Assembly: GCA_035500455.1 (NCBI GenBank)
Contig: DATJXG010000232.1
Span: 1 to 23,150 of the forward strand
DNA length: 23,150 bases
Direction: 5' to 3'
Source: DATJXG01 sp035500455
GTDB taxonomy: Bacteria; Acidobacteriota; Terriglobia; Terriglobales; Acidobacteriaceae
Of the stretch, positions 15,262 through 21,626 are shown piece after piece (position 1 is the stretch's first letter; every line of letters starts with the position of its first letter). The notes under the pieces are model-generated. The model was not told the origin of the DNA. It searched no databases and saw nothing but the letters and a program-made list of their open reading frames with translations. The position numbers and the translations under genes are program-made.

Positions 15262-15299
15262 GGTCAGCCCGATCACGTGTTCTTGTGACGCCGGTCACT
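15262..15299 (+). promoter_or_regulatory. CRP/FNR-type site before the cytochrome operon
   Basis: TGTGACGCCGGTCACT (15284-15299) is a strong palindrome. A degenerate partner, GGTCAGCCCGATCACG (15262-15277), lies exactly 22 bp upstream with one good half-site. No convincing -10 hexamer is found at the spacing seen in the other promoters (the bases at 15321-15327 match poorly), and GATAAT at 15253-15258 lies upstream of the site, so activation and repression are both possible here. Confidence 0.5.
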
Positions 15300-15396
15300 G
15301 CCCTCCATGGCATGCGAAGCTGAGACTCTGTACTGGAATCGTGCATGGGTGTGTTGCGTTTCACCTCTATCCTCGTTAGCAAGAAGGGAGCCGCGT

Positions 15397-15729
15397 ATGA
15401 AAACCAACAGACTTCTCCTCTTAATCCTCGGCTTGGCGATCGCGTTATTTGCCCTGTTACCCAATCTCGCGTGGGCGGCAGATGACGGCGCCAGTCTCTT
15501 CAAGGCCAAGTGCGCTGTGTGCCACGGCGCTGACGCTGCCGGAAGACCTGCGGCCAAGGTGCCAAGTCTGATTTCCACCGATGCCAAAAAGATGTCGGAT
15601 GCGGCCCTCACCGACGCCATCGCCAACGGTGGCAAGGACAAAAAACCGATGCACACGTTTTCTAAGAAGGGCCTGAGTCCGGACCAAATCAAGTCCCTGG
15701 TCGCTTACATTCGTACGCTGCAGAAGTAA
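15397..15729 (+). CDS. Periplasmic class I c-type cytochrome
   Basis: A 110-residue monoheme cytochrome. The start ATG has AAGGGAG about 7 nt upstream and begins a signal peptide (MKTNRLLLLILGLAIALFALLP, cleavage likely after AWA at 27). The heme motif CAVCH is at residues 39-43, and Met85 in KKPMHTF is a good sixth ligand. It is the first gene of the operon, 20 bp ahead of the ferredoxin gene, and probably exchanges electrons with the membrane module on the periplasmic side. Confidence 0.92.
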   Translation: MKTNRLLLLILGLAIALFALLPNLAWAADDGASLFKAKCAVCHGADAAGRPAAKVPSLISTDAKKMSDAALTDAIANGGKDKKPMHTFSKKGLSPDQIKSLVAYIRTLQK

Positions 15730-15749
15730 CAAGTACAGAGGAGGCAACC

Positions 15750-16523
15750 GTGAGCATGGCGCTCCTGTACGACGCCACCCTCTGCATTGGCTGTAAACAG
15801 TGCGAGCAAGCCTGTGCCGAGCAGAACAAGCTTCGCTATGACCAGAAGACGGCGGCCGAAACAGTCCAATCAGACCACAAATACACCGTCGTCTTGACCA
15901 AGGGAGACAAGTTCATGCGGCGCCTGTGCATGAACTGCCAGGACCCTGCCTGCGCCTCGGTGTGCCCAGTGGGCGCTTTGCGCAAGACCGCGGCCGGCCC
16001 CGTGATCTATGAAGAAGACCGCTGCATGGGCTGCCGCTATTGCATGGTGGCTTGTCCTTTTTCCGTGCCCAAGTACGAGTGGGGCAAAACGCTGCCTAAA
16101 GTGCGGAAGTGCACCATGTGCCCGGATCGGGTGCTCGCGGGGCGGCCCACGGCCTGCGCGGAGGCTTGTCCCACAGGCGCCACTTCGTATGGCGAGCGCG
16201 ACGACCTGATTGCGGAAGCCCGGAAGCGCCTGCGCGACAACCCTGCGAGCTACATCAACCGGATATATGGCGTAAACGAGGTCGGGGGGACGTCGGTGCT
16301 CCTGCTGTCGTCGGTGCCGGTCGAGGAATTTGGCTATCCGGTTGCGCTCCCCACCGAACCGATGCCGGTGCTGACTTATCGAGCGCTGTCGCACATTCCG
16401 GACCTGGTGACGGTTGGGACCGTTTTGCTGGGCGGCATCTGGTGGATCACCAACCGGCGCTCGGAGGTGGCAGAGGCGGAGAAGAACGAGTCCGATATCG
16501 ACAAGGACAAGAAGGAGAAATGA
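15750..16523 (+). CDS. Four-cluster [4Fe-4S] ferredoxin subunit with C-terminal anchor (HybA/NrfC-like)
   Basis: The 257-residue protein has sixteen cysteines in four ferredoxin groups: Cys12/15/18/22, Cys60/63/68/72, Cys92/95/98/102 and Cys121/124/136/140, the arrangement of the DmsB/NrfC/HybA family. A hydrophobic segment near residues 218-235 (VTVGTVLLGGIWWITN) would anchor it, as in HybA, and the tail is charged. GTG at 15750 is chosen because AGAGGAGG ends 5 nt before it; the ATG two codons later is less well spaced. No Tat or Sec signal is seen, unlike classical HybA, so its side of the membrane is uncertain. It sits directly ahead of the NrfD/HybB-like gene (9-bp gap). Confidence 0.9.
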   Translation: MSMALLYDATLCIGCKQCEQACAEQNKLRYDQKTAAETVQSDHKYTVVLTKGDKFMRRLCMNCQDPACASVCPVGALRKTAAGPVIYEEDRCMGCRYCMVACPFSVPKYEWGKTLPKVRKCTMCPDRVLAGRPTACAEACPTGATSYGERDDLIAEARKRLRDNPASYINRIYGVNEVGGTSVLLLSSVPVEEFGYPVALPTEPMPVLTYRALSHIPDLVTVGTVLLGGIWWITNRRSEVAEAEKNESDIDKDKKEK

Positions 16524-16532
16524 GGGCCGATC

Positions 16533-17702
16533 ATGTTTAGGGCGCGAATCAACCTGTGGGCCGTTGTCCTCTGGCTTGTGCTGCCGGCGGGACTCTATGC
16601 GCTGGTCTTGCGCCTGGTGCGCGGCCTGGGCGTATCCACCGCGCTCAGCGATTCATTCCCCTGGGGGCTCTGGGTTGGGTTCAAGCTGTTCGCAGTGGCG
16701 CTGGCGGGAGGCGGTTTCACGCTGGCGGCCGTAGTGTACATCTTCAACATCCACCGCTACCGCCCGGTTTTGCGCCCGATGGTCCTGACGGCACTGCTTG
16801 GTTACTCGATGTTCATCGTGTCGCTGATCATTGACCTGGGCCGGCCGTATCGGGTCTGGCATCCGGTGATCATGTGGAATCCGCATTCGGTCATGTTTGA
16901 AATCGCCTGGTGCGTAATGCTCTACACCACGGTGTTGTTCCTGGAATTCGTTCCGGCAGTATTCGAGCGCCTGGGGTGGCAGCGGCCGCTGGGCTGGCTG
17001 CACACGGCCATGATTCCGATTGTGATCGCGGGTGTCATTCTTTCCACGCTGCATCAGTCATCGCTTGGAAGCCTGTACCTGATTGTTCCCGGCAAACTGT
17101 ATCCGCTATGGTATTCGCCGCTTGAGCCGGTGTTCTTTTTTACTTCTTCCCTCTGCGCAGGTCTTGCCATGACTATCTTCGAGTCCTGGCACAGCAACAA
17201 GGCATTCGGAAAGCACCTGGAGTTTTCCCTGCTTGCAGGACTGGGGCGGGTACTGGCGGTTCTGCTCTCGGTGTACCTCACTGTACGCTTCCTCGATCTC
17301 GTGCACCGCGGCGTGCTCCCGTTGTTGAAGCTGCCACGAACGGAAACCTATTTATTCCTCTTCGAAGCCGGGTTATTGGTGGCAGCGATGGTATTGCTGT
17401 ACCAGAGGTGGGTCCACACCCATCCCGCGGCACTCTACCTCTCCGCCGTGCTGGTTCTGCTGGGATTGGTCGCGAACCGGATGAATGTGGCAATCACGGG
17501 AATGCAGGCCAGTTCCGGCACTTACTACTTTCCCAAATGGACAGAATTCGCCATTACGCTCAGCCTGGTGGCCTCAGCGTTTGCCCTGTTCTGGCTGGCC
17601 GTGAAGTATCTGCCAATCTTCCCTGCGGGCGAGGTTGTTCCTGCAAAACGACCGGCGCGAGCGCCCGAGGCGCTGACCGAGTTGATTCATGCCGGATCCT
17701 GA
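16533..17702 (+). CDS. NrfD/HybB-type integral membrane quinone-interacting subunit
   Basis: A 389-residue polytopic protein with about ten membrane helices, matching HybB/NrfD in length and in landmarks: FPWGLWVGFKLF near residue 42, DLGRPYRVWHPVIMWNPHSVMFEIAWCVMLY (about 101-131), HQSSLGSLYLIVP (about 174-186) and the terminal ANRMNVAITGM (about 311-321). The family passes electrons between quinones and an iron-sulfur subunit. No hydrogenase, nitrite or polysulfide reductase catalytic subunit is in the window, so the partner here is the ferredoxin and the cytochrome c, or an unseen enzyme. The last codons overlap the kinase start by 14 bp. Confidence 0.92.
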   Translation: MFRARINLWAVVLWLVLPAGLYALVLRLVRGLGVSTALSDSFPWGLWVGFKLFAVALAGGGFTLAAVVYIFNIHRYRPVLRPMVLTALLGYSMFIVSLIIDLGRPYRVWHPVIMWNPHSVMFEIAWCVMLYTTVLFLEFVPAVFERLGWQRPLGWLHTAMIPIVIAGVILSTLHQSSLGSLYLIVPGKLYPLWYSPLEPVFFFTSSLCAGLAMTIFESWHSNKAFGKHLEFSLLAGLGRVLAVLLSVYLTVRFLDLVHRGVLPLLKLPRTETYLFLFEAGLLVAAMVLLYQRWVHTHPAALYLSAVLVLLGLVANRMNVAITGMQASSGTYYFPKWTEFAITLSLVASAFALFWLAVKYLPIFPAGEVVPAKRPARAPEALTELIHAGS

Positions 17703-19365
17703 ACCCAATGCGCCGGCGAGAAGACACTGGACGCATAGAGTTCATAGCGTCCACGGAAAGCTGATCTTCATCCTGGTTGCCTGCCTGACAGTAGTCTTTG
17801 GCCTGCTGGGGTATCTGAACATCCGCCTCAATCGCCAACACCTGGAACAGAGCACCTTGGTGAGCGCGGAGCGTGTAAGTGACGTCATTAAACGCAGCAC
17901 CAGCTACTACATGCTGCACAACGACCGTGAGGGCCTGCACCAAGCAATTAAGACCATGGCCAGCGAGCCCGGCATGGTGCGGGTGCGGGTGTTTAACCGG
18001 GAAGGCCAGATCAGCTTTTCCAGTGATGCCCAGGAAATTGGCAGCAATGTGGACAAAAATGCCGAGGCCTGTTACGGCTGCCATGCGCAGGCCCAGCCGC
18101 TTACCCGGCTGAACCGTCCGGACCGCTTCCGCATCTACCGCGCCGGCGGGTCGCGCGTGCTGGGGGTCATCAATCCTATCGAGAATCGCCTCGAATGCTC
18201 GAACGCTCCCTGCCACGCGCACCCGGCCAGTCAGCAGGTACTGGGCGTGCTGGACACCAACCTGTCGCTGTCCCAGGCCGATCTCAGCCTGGCCGAGAGC
18301 AGCCGGCACATGCTGGTTTACACTCTGCTGGCCGTGATCATGGTTTCCCTGCTCAGTGCGGTCGTTGTCTGGCGTATTGTGGGACGGCCCGTCAGGGCCT
18401 TGCACGACGGGACAGAACGGCTGACGCGAGGAGAACTTGGGTACCAGCTTGCCGTCATCCCGAATGACGAACTAGGTGAACTCGCCAGGTCTTTCAACCG
18501 GATGAGCAGTCAACTGGAAGCCGCCAACGAGGAAATTCTTGCCTGGGCGCGGACCCTGGAAGACCGTGTGGAGCAGAAAACGGTGGAACTCAAGCGCGCT
18601 CACGACCACGTTCTGCATGCCGAGAAAATGGCCTCGGTCGGCAAAATGGCGGCTGTGCTCGCGCACGAGATCAACAATCCCCTCTCCGGGATACTCACCT
18701 ACGCCAAGCTCCTCAGCAAATGGCTGGACCGCGATGACCTCACTCCCGCGCGCCGCGAAGAAATCCGGCAGTGCCTGGACCTGATCGTCTCCGAGAGCCG
18801 CCGTTGCGGAGACTTGGTAAAGAACCTGCTGACCTTTTCCCGTGCCGTGCCCATGAACCTGCAGTCGGTGGACCTGAATGAAGTCATCGATCGCTCGCTG
18901 CGGCTGGTGGGGCACCAGATGGAAATGGCGGGAATCGAAGTGCACGCGCCGCTTGAGCATCCCCCGGTCGTGGCAGTGTGCGACGCCGCCCAGATCGAGC
19001 AGGCGATGGTGGCGCTGATGTTGAACGCCAAAGATGCCATGCAGCACGGTGGCAACCTGTGGCTTGCCACCCGCCTCGACGAAGTTGCCGGTGAGGTTTC
19101 CATTCAAATCAGGGACGATGGGTGCGGTATTGCTCCCGAAATTCTCCCCCACATCTTTGAGCCCTTCCTCACCACGAAGGAAAGCGAGCACGGGGTAGGG
19201 CTTGGACTGGCGATTACCCGTGGCATCCTCGAACGCCACAGAGGGCGCATCGATGTGGATTCGGAGCTGGGGCGCGGCACTACGTTCACGGTCACGTTGC
19301 CGTGCGAGTCGGGAAAGTCTTTGGCCGCGCCTGCGGCGGGAGCTGTCGTTGCGGACCGGAGGTGA
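17689..19365 (+). CDS. Sensor histidine kinase with periplasmic c-heme-like motifs
   Basis: The 558-residue protein has a first helix at about 24-44, a periplasmic domain (45-206), a second helix at about 208-229, a HAMP region, a coiled coil, a phospho-acceptor box AHEINNPLSG with His326, and an HATPase domain ending near 540 (DDGCGIAPE, GVGLGLAI). The periplasmic domain contains CYGCH (128-132), a standard heme c motif, and CSNAPCH (170-176), a C-x4-CH motif also known from multiheme cytochromes. The obvious reading is a diheme or monoheme sensor of redox state or a gas, but heme attachment is not shown by sequence. The start ATG overlaps the end of the NrfD gene, and the cognate regulator follows 7 bp behind. 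Confidence 0.92.
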   Translation: MPDPEPNAPARRHWTHRVHSVHGKLIFILVACLTVVFGLLGYLNIRLNRQHLEQSTLVSAERVSDVIKRSTSYYMLHNDREGLHQAIKTMASEPGMVRVRVFNREGQISFSSDAQEIGSNVDKNAEACYGCHAQAQPLTRLNRPDRFRIYRAGGSRVLGVINPIENRLECSNAPCHAHPASQQVLGVLDTNLSLSQADLSLAESSRHMLVYTLLAVIMVSLLSAVVVWRIVGRPVRALHDGTERLTRGELGYQLAVIPNDELGELARSFNRMSSQLEAANEEILAWARTLEDRVEQKTVELKRAHDHVLHAEKMASVGKMAAVLAHEINNPLSGILTYAKLLSKWLDRDDLTPARREEIRQCLDLIVSESRRCGDLVKNLLTFSRAVPMNLQSVDLNEVIDRSLRLVGHQMEMAGIEVHAPLEHPPVVAVCDAAQIEQAMVALMLNAKDAMQHGGNLWLATRLDEVAGEVSIQIRDDGCGIAPEILPHIFEPFLTTKESEHGVGLGLAITRGILERHRGRIDVDSELGRGTTFTVTLPCESGKSLAAPAAGAVVADRR

Positions 19366-19372
19366 AGCCAAA

Positions 19373-20728
19373 ATGAGCGCACAAGGAAGACTGCTGATAG
19401 TGGACGATGAGCTGAGCGTGCGGGATTCGCTTGGCAAGTGGTTCCACGAGGAGGGCTACGAGATCGGCACCGCCGAAACTGCCAGCCTGGCGCTCACGCG
19501 TCTGGCTGAAGAACGCTGGGACTTGGCCCTGCTCGACATCAAGATGCGTGGCATGGATGGCATTGAGTTGCAGCGCCGTATGCATGAGATCGATCCCGAC
19601 CTGATTGTCATTATCATGACGGGCTACGCTTCGGTGGAAACCGCGGTGGCCGCCCTGAAGAATGGCGCCTACGACTACGTAAGCAAGCCTTTGGATCCGG
19701 ATGAGATCTCGCATCTGGTGAAGAAGGCATTGGCCCATCGCCGCGCCGAGAAGGAGAACGCTCGCCTGCGCGAGACGGTCGCCGAGATTACCCGCCCCAG
19801 CGAACTCGTAGGGCAAAGCGCGGCCATGAAAAAGATCTTCGACGCCATAGAGACCGTCGCTCCCACCGACGCCACCGTGCTCATCACCGGCGAGAGCGGC
19901 ACCGGGAAGGAATTAGTGGTTCAGGCCATTCACGCCGCCAGCGTGCGACGCTTCCATCCCCTGGTGGTCATTCACTGCGGCGCGCTTACCGAGACCCTTC
20001 TGGAAAGTGAACTGTTTGGCCATGAGAAGGGCTCTTTCACCGGGGCCCTGTACCGCAAGAAGGGCAAATTTGAAGTCGCCGAGGGCGGCACCGTTTTTCT
20101 AGATGAAATCGGCGACATCAGTTTGAAAACCCAGACCGATCTGTTGCGGGTGCTGCAGGAGCGCGAGATCACCCGGGTGGGCGGCACCCAGGTCATGAAA
20201 GTGGACTTCCGTTGCGTGGCCGCCACCAACAAAGACCTGGAGAAGTTGATTGAGGAAGGCAAGTTCCGTCCTGACCTTTTCTACCGGCTCAACGTTTTTC
20301 ACATCGAACTCCCGGCCTTGCGTGAGCGCCGTGAAGATATCCCTCTGCTGGTAAACCACTTCGTGCGCAAGTTCTCTCAGGCGATGAACAAGCGGATCAC
20401 ACGGGTCTCGCCTGCCGCCATGGACCAACTGCAGGAACAGCCCTGGCCCGGCAACGTCCGCGAACTGGAGAACGCAGTGGAGCGAGCCATGGTCGTGGCC
20501 CAGGAGCCGGAGTTGAGGGAGCAGGACTTCTCCTTCAAAGTGGCCGTGGTGCCCAATGGCTCAGCGAAAACGCTCGAAGACGTGGAGCACGCCCACATCC
20601 TCCGCGTGCTTGAGCAATGCGGCGAAAATCAGAGCCGCGCCGCTGAAGTGCTGGGCATCGACCGAGTCACGCTTCACCATAAACTCAAGAAGTATGGCTG
20701 GACGCGCGGCACCGTTGAAAGCCGATGA
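19373..20728 (+). CDS. NtrC-family sigma-54-dependent response regulator
   Basis: A 451-residue regulator with three domains. The receiver has Asp11/Asp12, phospho-acceptor Asp55 (LLDIKMRG) and Lys105 (VSKPL). The AAA+ domain has Walker A GESGTGKE (173-180), the sigma-54 contact loop GSFTGA (220-225, a common variant of GAFTGA), Walker B VFLDEIG (241-247) and RPDLFYRLN. The C-terminal Fis-type helix-turn-helix is around residues 420-445 (NQSRAAEVLGIDRVTLHHKLKKYG). The ATG at 19373 has GGAGGTGA upstream. It is the partner of the preceding kinase. A sigma-54 promoter and repeat sites in the divergent control region are candidate targets. Confidence 0.96.
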   Translation: MSAQGRLLIVDDELSVRDSLGKWFHEEGYEIGTAETASLALTRLAEERWDLALLDIKMRGMDGIELQRRMHEIDPDLIVIIMTGYASVETAVAALKNGAYDYVSKPLDPDEISHLVKKALAHRRAEKENARLRETVAEITRPSELVGQSAAMKKIFDAIETVAPTDATVLITGESGTGKELVVQAIHAASVRRFHPLVVIHCGALTETLLESELFGHEKGSFTGALYRKKGKFEVAEGGTVFLDEIGDISLKTQTDLLRVLQEREITRVGGTQVMKVDFRCVAATNKDLEKLIEEGKFRPDLFYRLNVFHIELPALRERREDIPLLVNHFVRKFSQAMNKRITRVSPAAMDQLQEQPWPGNVRELENAVERAMVVAQEPELREQDFSFKVAVVPNGSAKTLEDVEHAHILRVLEQCGENQSRAAEVLGIDRVTLHHKLKKYGWTRGTVESR

Positions 20729-21288
20729 AGCTGGTGCAACTGTTGGCGGTTGGAAAACTGGAGCCTGAGCTGCTGAGCGGCCTGGCAGCGGCTATCCCCC
20801 GGGTGTTTCCTGCCGAATGCGAGGTCCTGCAGACCACGCTGAATCCGGAGCCGGCTTTTCACGGAGAGCGATTGCAATACCATTCATCGGAGTTGCTGCG
20901 TCTGATGCAGCAATTCATACGGCCCGGATGCTGGCGTCTGCTGGGCATTACAGCCGTAGATCTCTATATTCCCATCCTGACCTTCGTATTCGGCGAGGCC
21001 CAGATGGGCGGGCCGTGCGCCATCGCGTCCTACCACCGGTTGCGCCAGGAATCTTACGGTCTGCCGCCCAACCGGGAACTCCTCCGCGAGCGCTTACTGA
21101 AAGAGGCGCTCCATGAGCTTGGGCACACCGTCGCCTTGACCCACTGTGACGATTATCAGTGCGTGATGGCGGCTGCCCACGCGGTGGAAGGGATAGACCT
21201 CAAGCTGAATACGCTGTGCCCGGACTGCCACCGGGGGGCCAGGGAATGGCGGGGACGACGGGACTCGAACCCGCGGCCTCTGCCGTGA
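20725..21288 (+). CDS. amzA: Archaemetzincin-like zinc metalloprotease (3' end runs over tRNA)
   Basis: The protein carries the archaemetzincin signature: HELGHTVALTHC (His130, Glu131, His134, His140, Cys141), Cys146, Met148, and CPDC at 165-168, i.e. HExxHx5HCx4CxM followed by CxxC. The usual Gly at the third residue after the second zinc His (HExxHxxGxxH) is Ala137. The ATG overlaps the regulator stop (ATGA), so it is the last gene of the operon. The frame does not end after the CxxC motif: the final 14 codons or so, reading REWRGRRDSNPRPLP, are antisense to the tRNA-Asp gene. This tail resembles a translation of a tRNA complement, so the true or ancestral end may be near residue 172. Function of this protease family in bacteria is largely unknown. 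Confidence 0.85.
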   Translation: MKLVQLLAVGKLEPELLSGLAAAIPRVFPAECEVLQTTLNPEPAFHGERLQYHSSELLRLMQQFIRPGCWRLLGITAVDLYIPILTFVFGEAQMGGPCAIASYHRLRQESYGLPPNRELLRERLLKEALHELGHTVALTHCDDYQCVMAAAHAVEGIDLKLNTLCPDCHRGAREWRGRRDSNPRPLP

Positions 21289-21323
21289 CAGGGCAGCGTT
21301 CTAACCAACTGAACTACGTCCCC
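21247..21323 (-). tRNA. tRNA-Asp (GTC anticodon)
   Basis: On the minus strand the acceptor arms GGGGACG and CGTCCCC pair, followed by G and an encoded CCA. The anticodon stem-loop CTGCC-CTGTCAC-GGCAG carries GTC, and the T-arm shows GGGTTCGAGTCCC. Length is 77 nt with CCA. It is convergent and overlapping with the end of the archaemetzincin frame. Confidence 0.97.
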
Positions 21324-21626
21324 ACGCTCAAAACAAACGACTTCGACGAAAGCCGCTTCTGACGCGGCTTCTGCTAGAAAAGCAGGCTTCGCAAATTTCG
21401 CAAGAACTACCGAGTTTGGTGGAGAGTTCTGGAAGAACCGCCTCCAAACCGCCTACAAATTTGCGTTTCGTGGTCACGAACATCATGTTAACACACCACG
21501 CGGATGCATCTGCTGGTTGGGGATCCATAAATTCATACAAGGTCGACAAGATTGGTCTGCTTGCTCGCGAATTACGTGGGTGTGGCTTTTACTTTGGTAC
21601 TCTGCCTCCATCGAGGCCGATGCTTA
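21324..21626. other. Intergenic stretch between tRNA-Asp and the recombinase
   Basis: I see no convincing gene in these 303 bp; the open frames in it lack ribosome binding sites and family features. It holds the hairpins at 21350-21385, a direct repeat of TTCGCAA (21388-21394 and 21397-21403), and an imperfect inverted repeat at about 21414-21450 (GTTTGGTGG with CCTCCAAAC). It should contain the tRNA promoter (minus strand) and may contain an attachment site of the recombinase element, but neither can be pinpointed. Confidence 0.5.
21350..21385. terminator. Two adjacent perfect stem-loops
   Basis: AAGCCGC-TTCTGAC-GCGGCTT (21350-21370) and CTGCT-AGAAA-AGCAG (21371-21385) are perfect 7-bp and 5-bp stems set end to end, just upstream of the tRNA. 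They could end transcription arriving from the recombinase side, or take part in tRNA transcript processing. There is no long T-run. Confidence 0.4.

Noticed and set aside
15750..17702. Hydrogenase-2 (hybA/hybB) operon.
   Set aside because: No large or small NiFe hydrogenase subunit or maturation gene is in the window, and the ferredoxin lacks a Tat signal. Only the two accessory subunits are similar.
21159..21362. An open frame reading GTTGLEPAASAVTGQ across the tRNA as a small gene.
   Set aside because: This is the familiar false translation of a tRNA complement; the tRNA-Asp explains it.
21388..21403. TTCGCAA direct repeat near the tRNA as further copies of the TGTTGCGAA activator site.
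   Set aside because: Only seven bases are shared, there is no sigma-54 promoter nearby, and the region lies beyond the operon end.
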